A stretch of DNA of 32,444 nucleotides, taken from IMG/VR virus record IMGVR_UViG_3300011416_000026, positions 1-32,444 of that record, one strand, 5' to 3'. Of the stretch, positions 1 through 7,900 are shown piece after piece (the stretch's first letter is position 1; every line of letters begins with the position of its first letter). This DNA is from a virus. Below the pieces are notes generated by a model. That model did not search any database and was not told the origin of the DNA. It saw only the letters and a list, made by a program, of their open reading frames with translations. A program made the position numbers and the translations under genes.

Positions 1-1
1 C

Positions 2-487
2 ACCACGAATCTCGGCAACTCGACTGCGCCGAACTTCATCCAGACCGGGCTCGCCGAGGCCCTCTACGTTGGGCTCTCCCAGCAGACCGACCATCTCGAC
101 TTCTGGGTGAGCGTCGCAGCGGCGTACACGACGGTCTCGAACGCATGGAAGTACCTCGACATCAACCAGGCCTGGACGAACCTCACCGGCGTCACGAACG
201 GGGATGCGATCAAGGCGACGGGGAAGCAGCGGATATCGTTCACTCGGCCGACGCCCACTTCCTGGGCGAAGTGGGAGCAGCCCTTCGGCGCGTTCGGGTC
301 CGCTGGCCCGTGCTACTGGCTCAAGATGGACTACACGGGCGGCACGGTGGCTGGGACTGGGAACGCGAGGACGAGCCACGACCCGAACTGGTTCGGCCGG
401 CTCTTCGAGTGCCTCGGCGTAGGGCGCACGCCGGTAGGCGAAGGTGAATACCTGGGCGTCTCGGCTCGATTCCGGGAGGTGATGTAG
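2..487 (+). CDS. Distal tail protein, C-terminal part (5' end missing)
   Basis: The frame is open from base 2 to the TAG at 485-487 (161 codons) with no convincing start, so the gene is truncated by the window edge. The last two bases of the window plus base 1 make a Gly codon that puts this frame in register with the truncated gene at 31753-32444; joined, they would encode 392 aa. The visible part is rich in Trp, Tyr, Gly and Thr, typical of beta-structured distal tail proteins. No catalytic motif is seen. The following gene starts on the last base of this stop codon, which indicates translational coupling. Being a tail or baseplate component is inferred from position between the tape-measure region and other tail genes. 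Confidence 0.75.
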   Translation, partial: TTNLGNSTAPNFIQTGLAEALYVGLSQQTDHLDFWVSVAAAYTTVSNAWKYLDINQAWTNLTGVTNGDAIKATGKQRISFTRPTPTSWAKWEQPFGAFGSAGPCYWLKMDYTGGTVAGTGNARTSHDPNWFGRLFECLGVGRTPVGEGEYLGVSARFREVM

Positions 488-729
488 TGCCATACAACGC
501 GAACCAGTGGGCGGCGGTGATCGGGTCCGTCCAGAACCGAGGCTTGAGAGCTCAGCTCCTCATCCAGGTCTGGGAGCTCCAGAAGGTGTCCCCCGTCGGG
601 CTGGATCCGAATGATCAGACGTATCAGCTCGGCATGTCCATCGCGCAGCGCCAGGCGATCCGGTCCGAGTTCCTGTCGATCGTTGACTCGATGATCGTGG
701 ACCTGACCACGGCGAGGGACGCTCCGTAA
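487..729 (+). CDS. Small tail-region protein of unknown function
   Basis: An 80-aa protein with a GTG start whose G is the last base of the preceding TAG stop. It has no signal peptide or membrane segment. The sequence looks mainly helical, with an Ile/Val/Leu-rich C-terminal half (a segment like FLSIVDSMIVDL near residues 59-70). It sits between two large tail proteins with 1-nt spacing on each side, so it is probably a structural or assembly component of the distal tail. I do not recognise a family. Confidence 0.7.
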   Translation: MPYNANQWAAVIGSVQNRGLRAQLLIQVWELQKVSPVGLDPNDQTYQLGMSIAQRQAIRSEFLSIVDSMIVDLTTARDAP

Positions 730-730
730 G

Positions 731-2599
731 ATGGCCTCGAACGGTCCAGGCGTGAACCTTGACGCGAGCGTGCCTCCCGTACGCATCACGTTCTACGACA
801 CCGCGCACGCCGATGCCCAGGACGACGGGCTCGGTAACTTCGATTACGACTACCACAAGATTTGGGCTTGCATGGGTCGGGTTGGATCGAACGCGGTCAT
901 GCGGGTTGGTTTTGTCGAGGAGGGGAACCCCTTCACCGGGGCCGCGGCCGGGTGGATCGAGCCGAACGCGGGTGGAGTGTTCGGAGGCGTGAACCAGTGG
1001 AACGCGCTCACCGCCTACGATCCGCTCGGAGGTCCGGCCTTGAACGACTACTGCATCTACGGTGCGCTGGAGCCGTTCGGCGGGTTCATGCTCCACCTGG
1101 ACGCTCCGCTCGCGGGACAGCCCGCGTTCACGTTGCAGTACTGGAGTGGGGCCTGGACGACGATCGCGTTCACCACGACGCCCGACTTCACTCAGGCGCT
1201 GGGGACTCCGAACCAGCGGGCTGAGTGGACTTTCTACGGGCTCTCCCCGGCTCCTGTGGCCGCCGTGATCGGGACCAGCGTCACGCCGTACTACTTCGCG
1301 CGGTTGCTCCGTGGGGCCGCGGACGCATTCGGCGCTCCCGCCGCCAACACCGCCTACAAGGACTACCTCTACGGGCACTTCAAGCGGTACTGGAGTGAGT
1401 ACGATCTCAAGCGAGGAGACGACGGGGCCGGATCGTCCCCGACGTCGTTCCACGACACCCTGTTCAGTCTGTCCTACCGGCACGGGTTCGGCACGGACGG
1501 GGCGCGCGGCAACCAGGCGCAGCGCGTGATCTTCGGGAAGAAGACGACGCAGACCACGCGCGCGTCTCCGCTCTATCCCTGGGTGATTCAGCAGAACGTG
1601 AAGAAGGCGCAACGAAACTACAGCCTGTACGGCGGTGCGGTCGTAGGGGTAGGCGAAGCTGGTGGAGCCGTCACCTGGATCAAGTCCGGCGGGACGGCCG
1701 AGATCCTGGCGTGCCTGATCTCCGGGTATCAGAGGCTCGGGTTGGGGAGCGCTGGAGCATCCACGCTCGATCTTGTCGAGGACCTGGTATTTATCAACGC
1801 GCCGGACTCACCGAACAAGATCAGCGAGAATTTCGCAACGCTTGCCGGAAAGAACATCTCGATGTACGTGAACCAGAAGGGACTTTCGACGTCCTCCGGC
1901 ATGGTCCGCTTACAGTCGTCCGGCTCGATTCAAGGCGCCAAGTTCAATGATGACCGATTCACTCCGGGCAGTTCGGTCGGCCAGATCTTCAAGAGCGTTC
2001 CTGGGCGCAACTTCATCGTGGACCACCAGTGGGGAGGGCCGGACTCGAAGCTCGCCGAAGGCTCCCTCTTAAGCGCGGGGAATGAACTGGTGGAGCCACG
2101 TCGCCTTCACATCCTAGTCCACGAGAACGGGACCAATACGCCGCCGGTCTCCGGGATGCCGGTACGGATCACCGGGTCCGACGGTGTCGTGCAGACGGAG
2201 CCGACGGCTGTGCTCGACGCGAACGGGGAGTGCGACTTCAACAACGATCTGGGCGAGCCGTACGGAGACGTCTCAGGGAATCGATTCGTCTGGGCCAGCG
2301 TATGGCGCACCACGGGGACGACGACCGAGGAGCTGCTCGACGAGCCGCTGAAGGTCGAGATCAACGCCGGCGACATGGCCGGATTCAATCCCGACTACGT
2401 GTCCATGACGATCCTCATGCGGTTCCCTCGCGGCCTGGTCTACAACCTGGACACCGCCACGTGGGAGCGCGTTGAGTGGCAGCGGGAGGACGCCTCGATC
2501 ATGCTCGGCTTGAAGAGAAGCGCGATCACCCCGATCACCTCGGCCGACATCCCGCTGCCCGAGTCCTCGGAGATTCGCTACGAGGGCGTAGTCCCGTGA
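731..2599 (+). CDS. Large distal tail / baseplate protein
   Basis: A 622-aa protein starting at ATG 731, one base after the upstream stop. The sequence is soluble, aromatic- and Gly-rich with alternating polar/hydrophobic stretches, as in beta-structured fibre or baseplate proteins; there is no signal peptide or coiled coil. The region around residues 450-520 (LHILVHENGT through VSGMPVRITG) resembles an Ig-like or carboxypeptidase-regulatory-type beta sandwich. The C-terminus ends in GVVP, a motif that recurs twice in the protein encoded at 3063-4460. Role as a structural tail component is inferred from position and composition; the family is not recognised. Confidence 0.75.
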   Translation: MASNGPGVNLDASVPPVRITFYDTAHADAQDDGLGNFDYDYHKIWACMGRVGSNAVMRVGFVEEGNPFTGAAAGWIEPNAGGVFGGVNQWNALTAYDPLGGPALNDYCIYGALEPFGGFMLHLDAPLAGQPAFTLQYWSGAWTTIAFTTTPDFTQALGTPNQRAEWTFYGLSPAPVAAVIGTSVTPYYFARLLRGAADAFGAPAANTAYKDYLYGHFKRYWSEYDLKRGDDGAGSSPTSFHDTLFSLSYRHGFGTDGARGNQAQRVIFGKKTTQTTRASPLYPWVIQQNVKKAQRNYSLYGGAVVGVGEAGGAVTWIKSGGTAEILACLISGYQRLGLGSAGASTLDLVEDLVFINAPDSPNKISENFATLAGKNISMYVNQKGLSTSSGMVRLQSSGSIQGAKFNDDRFTPGSSVGQIFKSVPGRNFIVDHQWGGPDSKLAEGSLLSAGNELVEPRRLHILVHENGTNTPPVSGMPVRITGSDGVVQTEPTAVLDANGECDFNNDLGEPYGDVSGNRFVWASVWRTTGTTTEELLDEPLKVEINAGDMAGFNPDYVSMTILMRFPRGLVYNLDTATWERVEWQREDASIMLGLKRSAITPITSADIPLPESSEIRYEGVVP

Positions 2600-2630
2600 C
2601 CTCTATCACTGAAACCGGAGGACAGTTCCA

Positions 2631-3053
2631 ATGTCTCAGATGACCGATTTCCTGGAAGCAATGCTCTTGAACGGACTGCTGAGGACGGCGGCGTTCACGA
2701 AGCCGTCCACGGTGGCGGTAGCTCTCTGCACCGGGGCGCCGGGTGAGACAGGCACGATTGCGAACGAGGTGACGAACGCGAACGGGTACGCGCGAGTGGA
2801 CCTCGGGGCCCCGGCCGACGCGGACTGGGCTGCTCCTGGAGCTGGCGGGCTCGTGGACAACGCGGCAACGATCACGTTTCCGACCTGCGTCACGGCCACG
2901 TGGGGCACCGTGAGCCACGTGGCGATCACAGACAGCGCGACGCACGGGGCGGGGAACGTGCTGCTCTACGGCACGCTGGACGTGAGCAAAGTGGTCGGGG
3001 TCGGGGACGTCGTGAAGTTCAATGTCGGCGAATTGAACGTCACCTTCGCCTAG
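2631..3053 (+). CDS. Phage tail fibre-associated structural protein
   Basis: A 140-aa protein at ATG 2631, preceded by a GGAGGA Shine-Dalgarno about 9 nt upstream. The N-terminus (MSQMTDFLEAMLLNGLLRT, then FTKPSTVAVALCTGAP) follows the pattern of a common phage structural family: a short helix, LLN..LR, then VxVALxT.xP and NGYAR. Those proteins lie in tail fibre or baseplate clusters of many siphoviruses and have no known enzymatic role. The C-terminal half is predicted beta-rich. Family membership is recalled from the pattern and not checked by search. Confidence 0.75.
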   Translation: MSQMTDFLEAMLLNGLLRTAAFTKPSTVAVALCTGAPGETGTIANEVTNANGYARVDLGAPADADWAAPGAGGLVDNAATITFPTCVTATWGTVSHVAITDSATHGAGNVLLYGTLDVSKVVGVGDVVKFNVGELNVTFA

Positions 3054-3062
3054 GGGCTGGCT

Positions 3063-4460
3063 ATGTCCGTAGCGCTACGACTAGGGTCAACCGCGCTCAC
3101 TACGAGCGCGACCGCAGACAACATCACGATTATCGGTCCGTCCACCGGAGTCGTGAACGGCGACCTATACATTGCCTGCATCTACGGGAACAACAACCTG
3201 GCCGTAACCGCCGAGGCTGGGTGGAATCTACTCCTCGAATTGAACAACACATCCGCGATGCGGGGCACGATCTTCTGGAAGATCGTCGAGACGGGCGACC
3301 CTGGTAGCGGGCACGTCTTCACGAAGTCGGCCGACGACAACCTGCTCATGGCCGGGTTTATTGTGGTCTACAGCGGGTGCGATGGCACAACTCCAATCGA
3401 CTCGGGAACCCCATCGACAAGCGCGAACGCCTCGTCAGACACCATCTCCTACGCTGATTTCAACCCGGCCGAGTCGAGCGCCTACGTTCTCGCTGTCGCG
3501 TTCTACGCGGAGAACACTACAAATCCTGGGACCGTGAGCGGGACGAACCCGACGTTCGCAGAGGATGCGGACGCTGAGACGGGCGTGGGAGCCGACTGCT
3601 CGATCTTTGTCAATTCCGGGTCCTCGGACGGGTCCGCAACGGGATCGCGCACCCAGGCGAGCAATGCCGCGGTTGACAACATCAACATCGGGGTCCTGTT
3701 CGGGCTAAAGGCGGCCGGGACGATCCATACAGTCTCGGCGTCGATCAGCGCGGCCGCAACGGTCGTTGCTTCCCTGGTCCTGACGGCCGTGGCGGTGGCC
3801 AGCATCGCGGCTTCCGGGTCCGTCACGGCCGCAGCGGTGGCAGAGTACGCCGCGGCATCGAGCATTGCAGGCTCCGCGACGGTGGAAGCGGCTCTCACCC
3901 TAGAATCCGGCGGGACCACCCACGAGGTGGCCGCCTCGATCCAGGGAGCCGGTACCGTCACTGCCAACGCGGTCACGGAGTATGCCGCCCAGGCCTCCGT
4001 AGCGGGCTCAGGTGCGGTCACAGCGGCGGCTTCGGTAGACCGTCTGGCCTCGGCCCAGATCGTCGCCTCAGGCAGCGTAGAGGCGGCCCCGGTGGCCACC
4101 TACGCGGTATCGGCGTCGGTCCAGGGCTCGGCTACCGTCACTGCGGATCTGACGCTGGAGGCTGCTGGCGGCACCACGCACGAGGTCGCGGCCCAGATCG
4201 CGGGGGCCGGTACCGTATCAGCCAACGCCGTAGCAACTTACTCCTTGGTCGCTACGGTACATGGCTCGGCGTTCGTTTCCGCAGTCGAGGCCTCGTCTCC
4301 TGTGCCTCAGCCTGGCCCCTCCATTCCTCTCGACGCCCCTTCCAGCGAGACCTTCCAGGGCGTCGTGCCCGACTTCATCTCTGAATCTGTAGACGCCTCC
4401 AGCGTCGTCACCTTTCAAGGGGTCGTCCCGGATTTCGCGGTCTACGACCTGGGGCCATAG
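3063..4460 (+). CDS. Repeat-containing tail fibre-like protein
   Basis: A 465-aa protein starting at ATG 3063, nine bases after the upstream stop. Residues 1-220 form a beta-rich globular region. From about residue 222 to 410 there are roughly nine imperfect repeats of about 20-25 residues, Ala/Val/Ser/Thr-rich with a core like GAGTVTANAV or GSATVTADL. A longer unit containing THEVAA.I.GAGTV occurs twice (around 3918 and 4176). The C-terminus is proline-rich and carries two copies of TFQGVVPDF, echoed by the GVVP end of the 731-2599 product. The repeats suggest an elongated beta-repeat shaft, hence a fibre or receptor-binding role by inference. Confidence 0.75.
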   Translation: MSVALRLGSTALTTSATADNITIIGPSTGVVNGDLYIACIYGNNNLAVTAEAGWNLLLELNNTSAMRGTIFWKIVETGDPGSGHVFTKSADDNLLMAGFIVVYSGCDGTTPIDSGTPSTSANASSDTISYADFNPAESSAYVLAVAFYAENTTNPGTVSGTNPTFAEDADAETGVGADCSIFVNSGSSDGSATGSRTQASNAAVDNINIGVLFGLKAAGTIHTVSASISAAATVVASLVLTAVAVASIAASGSVTAAAVAEYAAASSIAGSATVEAALTLESGGTTHEVAASIQGAGTVTANAVTEYAAQASVAGSGAVTAAASVDRLASAQIVASGSVEAAPVATYAVSASVQGSATVTADLTLEAAGGTTHEVAAQIAGAGTVSANAVATYSLVATVHGSAFVSAVEASSPVPQPGPSIPLDAPSSETFQGVVPDFISESVDASSVVTFQGVVPDFAVYDLGP

Positions 4461-4464
4461 ACCA

Positions 4465-4824
4465 ATGCCGAACCTGATGCCGGAGGTCGTGAAGGAAGTC
4501 CACGTGGGGGACGTGAGGCCGCTCTCGTTCGTGTTCCTGAAGCCCAACCGGGTCGAGCCCTGGTCTCTCGTCGGCTATGGCGCCGGGATCTCGTTCTGGT
4601 ACGGGGACCTTCCGCCTCACATCGAAAGGGCCGCCTCGGTCGACGGGCCCACTGGCGTCGTGACCTATGAGCTCCTCGGGGATGAGTTCACGACCGAGGG
4701 CGATATCTTCGCCCAGTTCGAGGTGATCGTTCCCGACTGGTACGTGAACGGTGCCGTCGGCAGGTCCTTCGTCCGGACGTGCTCTCCGATCCTGAAGCTC
4801 AGGGTCATGCGGAGGCCCACGTGA
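4465..4824 (+). CDS. Baseplate-type small tail protein
   Basis: A 119-aa protein with an ATG start four bases after the preceding stop. The pattern (VHVGDVRPLSFVFLK, then a central SVDGPTGVVTYEL segment and an aromatic C-terminal part) resembles the N-terminal beta-sandwich of BppU-like baseplate proteins, which attach receptor-binding proteins to the tail tip. The downstream gene overlaps it by 4 nt (GTGA) and begins with a comparable GPIFRFSV segment, so the two may be related by duplication or assemble together. Family assignment is tentative. Confidence 0.65.
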   Translation: MPNLMPEVVKEVHVGDVRPLSFVFLKPNRVEPWSLVGYGAGISFWYGDLPPHIERAASVDGPTGVVTYELLGDEFTTEGDIFAQFEVIVPDWYVNGAVGRSFVRTCSPILKLRVMRRPT

Positions 4825-6155
4825 GAGAGTTCGATCCCATCTGGGACGGTGCCCAGGGCCCGATCTTCCGCTTCAGCGTGAGAGACGTCGCCGGAGTCCG
4901 GGACATGGCGACCGCTGCCGTCGAGCTCTACGTCGAGGACGACGACGGGAATCCTCTCGGGATGAGGCCCGGAGTCGTGATCTCCCCGAAGGTCAATGGG
5001 GAGGTGAACGTCATGCTCAAGGGTAGCGAGACCGACTTCGCTGGCCTCGGAGACCGGCTGGTTCTGGTCCCCAAGTTCTACTACGCGACCTCGCTCGCGG
5101 GACTGCCCGCGACCAATCTGCTCGCGAATCCCTCGTTCGACGCGGCGACCGGGACGCCCCCTGCGAGGCTCCCGGACGGCTGGACGCTCGTCGGAGCGCG
5201 CACCGCGACATGGGACAACTACGCGAACGACCCGGCTCCTCCCGCGATCTTCGGGACATTCCAGCTCGTGAAGCACGCGACGGTCTCCGAGCCCGACTAC
5301 ATCCAGCAGGTCCTCTCTCTCTCTGCGGCCGCGGGAGACGTGCTTTCGGTCGGATGCTGGCACCGATGCCATTCTGGTGCCGGCGAGGCCGCGAACGACG
5401 ACCACGCGCTCAAGTTCCATCTGGGTCTGAACGCGGACACGATCCAGCGACTACGCGTCGGGTCGAATGACTGGTACTTCACGGTCGGCTCGGTCGTGGC
5501 GGATACCACGTTTTCGGCAGCTACCGTGGCGATCGATCTCCGCGGCACGACCATGTCGAACCGGCTCGACGAGGCCTTCGCCTTCCTCGGAACCTGGAGG
5601 ACCTTCTTCGGAGAGAGGAAGCGGATCCAGGTGAAGCCGAGATCGAGGCCCGTGAAGAGCACGAATCAAATCGCGAAGGTCGGGGGATTCGAGAAGGACT
5701 CGAACGCGGACGGCTTCCCGGACACCTGGTCGAACCAGGCCGCGGGCGTGACGTTCTCGATGGAGAAGATTCCGGCGAACGTGGCAGAAGGGAGCTCGTC
5801 GCTCAAGGCGGTGCTCACGGACGAGACGAACAACCTGATCCGGCTCGTCTGGCGGGACAAGTATCTGGCTGGCGAGACCTGGAGGGCGCGAGTCAAGGTG
5901 AAGACCTCGGGGGCGCTTTCGGGGGGATCCGGCACCGGCGGATACAGCATCGCCCTCCAAACGGCCCCGTTCGACGGAGTCGATCAGTTGGCATCGACGA
6001 CCCTGGGGACGAGCCTCGGATCCTTCACCGACCACGAGGTTACGCTCGCTCTCACCGCAGACCGGAGCGAGCTCTGGATCACGATCAACCTGAACGGACA
6101 GACCGGAACTCTCTGGCTCGACGACGTTCGCCTGGATCGCACCGCAACCCCGTGA
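4821..6155 (+). CDS. Tail protein with two carbohydrate-binding-module-like domains
   Basis: A 444-aa protein; GTG 4821 is chosen because it overlaps the upstream TGA in a GTGA arrangement. Residues 1-95 look like a baseplate-attachment domain. Residues ~97-260 begin TNLLANPSF and fit a jelly-roll carbohydrate-binding module (LLANPSFD...W... pattern, with a VLSVGCWHRCHS strand). Residues ~275-444 (GGFEKDSNADGFPDTW to TLWLDDVRLDRT) form a second module of the same kind. This suggests a receptor-binding or surface-glycan-binding tail protein. Residues 176-201 are encoded by a 78-bp segment that recurs at 14531-14608, antisense inside the exonuclease gene. Confidence 0.8.
   Translation: MREFDPIWDGAQGPIFRFSVRDVAGVRDMATAAVELYVEDDDGNPLGMRPGVVISPKVNGEVNVMLKGSETDFAGLGDRLVLVPKFYYATSLAGLPATNLLANPSFDAATGTPPARLPDGWTLVGARTATWDNYANDPAPPAIFGTFQLVKHATVSEPDYIQQVLSLSAAAGDVLSVGCWHRCHSGAGEAANDDHALKFHLGLNADTIQRLRVGSNDWYFTVGSVVADTTFSAATVAIDLRGTTMSNRLDEAFAFLGTWRTFFGERKRIQVKPRSRPVKSTNQIAKVGGFEKDSNADGFPDTWSNQAAGVTFSMEKIPANVAEGSSSLKAVLTDETNNLIRLVWRDKYLAGETWRARVKVKTSGALSGGSGTGGYSIALQTAPFDGVDQLASTTLGTSLGSFTDHEVTLALTADRSELWITINLNGQTGTLWLDDVRLDRTATP
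5346..5423 (+). repeat. 78-bp dispersed repeat, copy 1
   Basis: This segment matches 14531-14608 in the same orientation at 65 of 78 positions by hand alignment. Here it is coding in the sense direction (residues 176-201 of the tail protein, beginning SVGCWHRCHSGAGEAAND). Nine of the 13 differences fall at third positions of this frame and are silent; the other four give D/N, L/I and K/R. Homology stops abruptly on both sides. Confidence 0.85.
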
Positions 6156-6163
6156 GGAACTGA

Positions 6164-6517
6164 ATGAACGAAAGCCAGTGGATCGGGAGCGGGCTTCAGG
6201 CGCTGATTGTGTTGGTCGCGACCGTGGGGGCGTGGTGGGCGCTCAAGTCCGATGTCCGCTCTCTCCGAGAGGCCCAGAACGTGATTGCGTCAGACGTGAA
6301 CGAGATCAAGGAGAACATCAGGCAGGCTGGATACATGTCGAAGGCCGACGTCGACCGGCTGCTCAACGATGCGAACGGGGTACACCGGCGCCATGATGAC
6401 GAGATCGCGGACCTCAGAAGGGAGAAGCTCTCCGTCGCCGACTACGGCCGGGAGCGAGAGCTGATCCTCGAGCGCCTTGCAAGGCTCGAGAGCCCACGGC
6501 GTACCGGGAGGCGGTAG
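6164..6517 (+). CDS. Membrane-anchored coiled-coil protein of the lysis cassette
   Basis: A 117-aa protein with ATG 6164 after a GAGGAACTGA leader. Residues about 9-27 are one hydrophobic segment (ALIVLVATVGAWWAL), followed by a highly charged helical region to the C-terminus (EIKEN, RRHDDEIADLRREK, RERELILERLARLE). One N-terminal membrane anchor plus a periplasmic or cytoplasmic coiled coil fits XhlA-like or i-spanin-like lysis proteins. Position directly before the endolysin supports a lysis role, but topology and function are inferred. Confidence 0.7.
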   Translation: MNESQWIGSGLQALIVLVATVGAWWALKSDVRSLREAQNVIASDVNEIKENIRQAGYMSKADVDRLLNDANGVHRRHDDEIADLRREKLSVADYGRERELILERLARLESPRRTGRR

Positions 6518-6520
6518 GGA

Positions 6521-6631
6521 ATGATGTTCTTCGTTACGATCGCCGCGCTGGTGGTCGTGTTCCTCATCTGGGTCAGGCTCTGCGACTGGGTCCTCGACTG
6601 GGTTGATCGCGGAGGAAGGGGGAAGAAGTGA
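6521..6631 (+). CDS. 36-aa single-span membrane peptide
   Basis: A short gene at ATG 6521 (a second ATG follows directly), three bases after the upstream stop. The product starts MMFFVTIAALVVVFLIWV, a clear transmembrane helix, and ends in a positively charged tail. Its TGA overlaps the endolysin GTG start as GTGA, and the endolysin SD lies inside it. Such peptides in lysis cassettes are often pinholin-like or holin-accessory proteins; the sequence shows only a membrane helix, so function is inferred. Confidence 0.6.
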   Translation: MMFFVTIAALVVVFLIWVRLCDWVLDWVDRGGRGKK

Positions 6632-6966
6632 CACTGGGGCAGAAGCAGCGCCTCTTCGCTCAGCACGTCGCCGGGCTCGTCACACACATCTACGCGGTCG
6701 GCTACGAGGTCTCGCTCGACTGGTGCTACCGACCCCCGGAGATCGCCGCCTACTACGCCGACCTCGGCATCGGAATCAGGTCAAGCCTCCACACCGTGAA
6801 GCTCGCGATCGACCTGAACCTGTTCCGGGATGGAGTCTGGCTCAGGACGACGGAGGCTCACCGGCCGATCGGTGAGTGGTGGGAGAAGCAGCACGAGCTC
6901 CTGCGCTGGGGCGGGAGGTTCGGGGACGGGAATCACTACTCGATGGAGCACGAGGGAAGGAAGTAA
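6628..6966 (+). CDS. Endolysin, M15-family peptidase
   Basis: A 112-aa protein with a GTG start that overlaps the upstream stop (GTGA) and follows a strong purine-rich SD (GGAGGAAGGGGG). It is a compact M15 (VanY/D,D- or L,D-peptidase) domain that cleaves peptide cross-links of peptidoglycan. Visible motif: SLHTVKLAIDL with zinc ligands His55 and Asp62, Arg35 in CYRPPE, and FGDGNHYSM with a third ligand, probably His103. Length is typical of single-domain Gram-negative phage endolysins. There is no signal peptide, so export depends on the holin. Confidence 0.88.
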   Translation: MTLGQKQRLFAQHVAGLVTHIYAVGYEVSLDWCYRPPEIAAYYADLGIGIRSSLHTVKLAIDLNLFRDGVWLRTTEAHRPIGEWWEKQHELLRWGGRFGDGNHYSMEHEGRK

Positions 6967-7028
6967 CGCCGGGTGGCCCGCGCCGGCTGAAACGGTGCTG
7001 CGGGTAACGTGAAGCGGGGAGGTGAACG

Positions 7029-7358
7029 ATGGATTCGATTCTGAAGCTCTTGACCGACAACTCGGTCCTGGTGATCGTTGGCATCGTGACCGGGATCCTG
7101 ATCCGGTACGTGCCGGTCATCGGTAAGATCCCGAACTGGGTCACTCCGTACCTGAACGCCCTGGTGCTCTTCTTCGGGGCGTGGGCTGTGCCCCCAGCGG
7201 AGGCGGGGATCCTCGGGGACATCGCGAGCAAGTTGGGGGTATTCGGCCAACTGGTGGGGTCGATCGCGATCGCATCGGTGCAGTCTGCCATCTACGAGAC
7301 GTTCCTGCATCACCCGATCAAGGTGCTGGAGGCAAAGGGCGCGCTGAAGAAGCAGTAG
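7029..7358 (+). CDS. Holin-like membrane protein
   Basis: A 109-aa protein at ATG 7029 with a GGGGAGGTGA SD just upstream. Hydrophobic segments lie at about residues 11-30 (VLVIVGIVTGILIRYVPVI), 42-62 (LNALVLFFGAWAVPP) and a weaker one near 75-90, followed by a charged C-terminus (KVLEAKGALKKQ). This topology and the position directly after the endolysin fit a holin that permeabilises the inner membrane. It is the last gene of the plus-strand late region before the converging early operon. Confidence 0.75.
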   Translation: MDSILKLLTDNSVLVIVGIVTGILIRYVPVIGKIPNWVTPYLNALVLFFGAWAVPPAEAGILGDIASKLGVFGQLVGSIAIASVQSAIYETFLHHPIKVLEAKGALKKQ

Positions 7359-7384
7359 GGAATTCGGGGGCCTGAAGGTTCGAG

Positions 7385-7405
7385 CCAGGGCCCGCGCCGC
7401 CCTGG
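7385..7405. terminator. Putative bidirectional terminator hairpin
   Basis: CCAGGG and CCCTGG form a 6-bp GC-rich stem around a 9-nt GC-rich loop, between the stop of the holin gene and the stop of the converging minus-strand operon. The poly-T tract on the plus strand is weak (GGTTT), so intrinsic termination is plausible but not certain. Confidence 0.45.
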
Positions 7406-7409
7406 TGGT

Positions 7410-7703
7410 TTACATCGATACCCGACGGCCCCCTTCATTCCCTCGCCGCCGCGTCTCGACGAACTTCTTCCTCGATGCCAGTATCGCCTCGATCAGCTGG
7501 AGCCGAGTCATCGAGTTACCGTCGATGAGGATCGGGAGCTCTTCGTAGACATCGTGGCAAGCCTGGTGGCAGTCCCTCAGCTCGTCGTGATTCATCCCGA
7601 TCAGAGCGCCCACGTTCGACAGCGGGTACTTCCCCTTGAGCCGGTGGATCCGCTCCGGCGCGATCGGTGCCCACTTGATTCGCTCGAAGCCGGGCCAGCC
7701 CAT
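7410..7703 (-). CDS. Hypothetical early protein
   Basis: A 97-aa protein, last gene of the leftward early operon. The start ATG overlaps the stop of the upstream 65-aa gene by one base. The sequence is soluble, with a central LIGMNHDELRDCHQACHD segment holding several His/Cys residues and a basic C-terminus (SRKKFVETRRRGNEGGRR). I do not recognise a family. Early expression is inferred from operon position. Confidence 0.65.
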   Translation of the reverse strand: MGWPGFERIKWAPIAPERIHRLKGKYPLSNVGALIGMNHDELRDCHQACHDVYEELPILIDGNSMTRLQLIEAILASRKKFVETRRRGNEGGRRVSM

Positions 7704-7900
7704 CAGTCGCGAACTTCCTCGATCACGATTGTTCCTGGTAGCGGGGTGAGTACCAGCTTCCAGCCTTGCGATTGGGCTCGTTTCGCTGCCCTCTCAGCGT
7801 GAAACCTACATGCTTCCACTTCTGGATAATGATCGTTCCACTGGTATCGGAACGCTGCGGGATTCTGGCACCACTCACGGTTGCACTTTGTCTCGGTCAT
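7703..7900 (-). CDS. 65-aa Cys/His-rich protein, putative zinc-binding
   Basis: ATG 7900 is chosen because it overlaps the upstream TGA (ATGA); the open frame extends further upstream but only as a shadow of the neighbouring gene. The product MTETKCNREWCQNPAAF then CRFHAERAAK shows C-x4-C and C-x2-H pairs that could hold one zinc. Small zinc-finger proteins of this size are common in early regions of phages of high-GC hosts. Function unknown. Confidence 0.6.
   Translation of the reverse strand: MTETKCNREWCQNPAAFRYQWNDHYPEVEACRFHAERAAKRAQSQGWKLVLTPLPGTIVIEEVRD

Noticed and set aside
560-1612. Long minus-strand open frames opposite the tail genes (also 4665-5420, 23443-25230, 29821-30642)
   Set aside because: They are Arg/Pro/Val-rich shadows expected in high-GC DNA opposite real genes; the plus-strand frames have SDs, tight spacing and sensible protein features.
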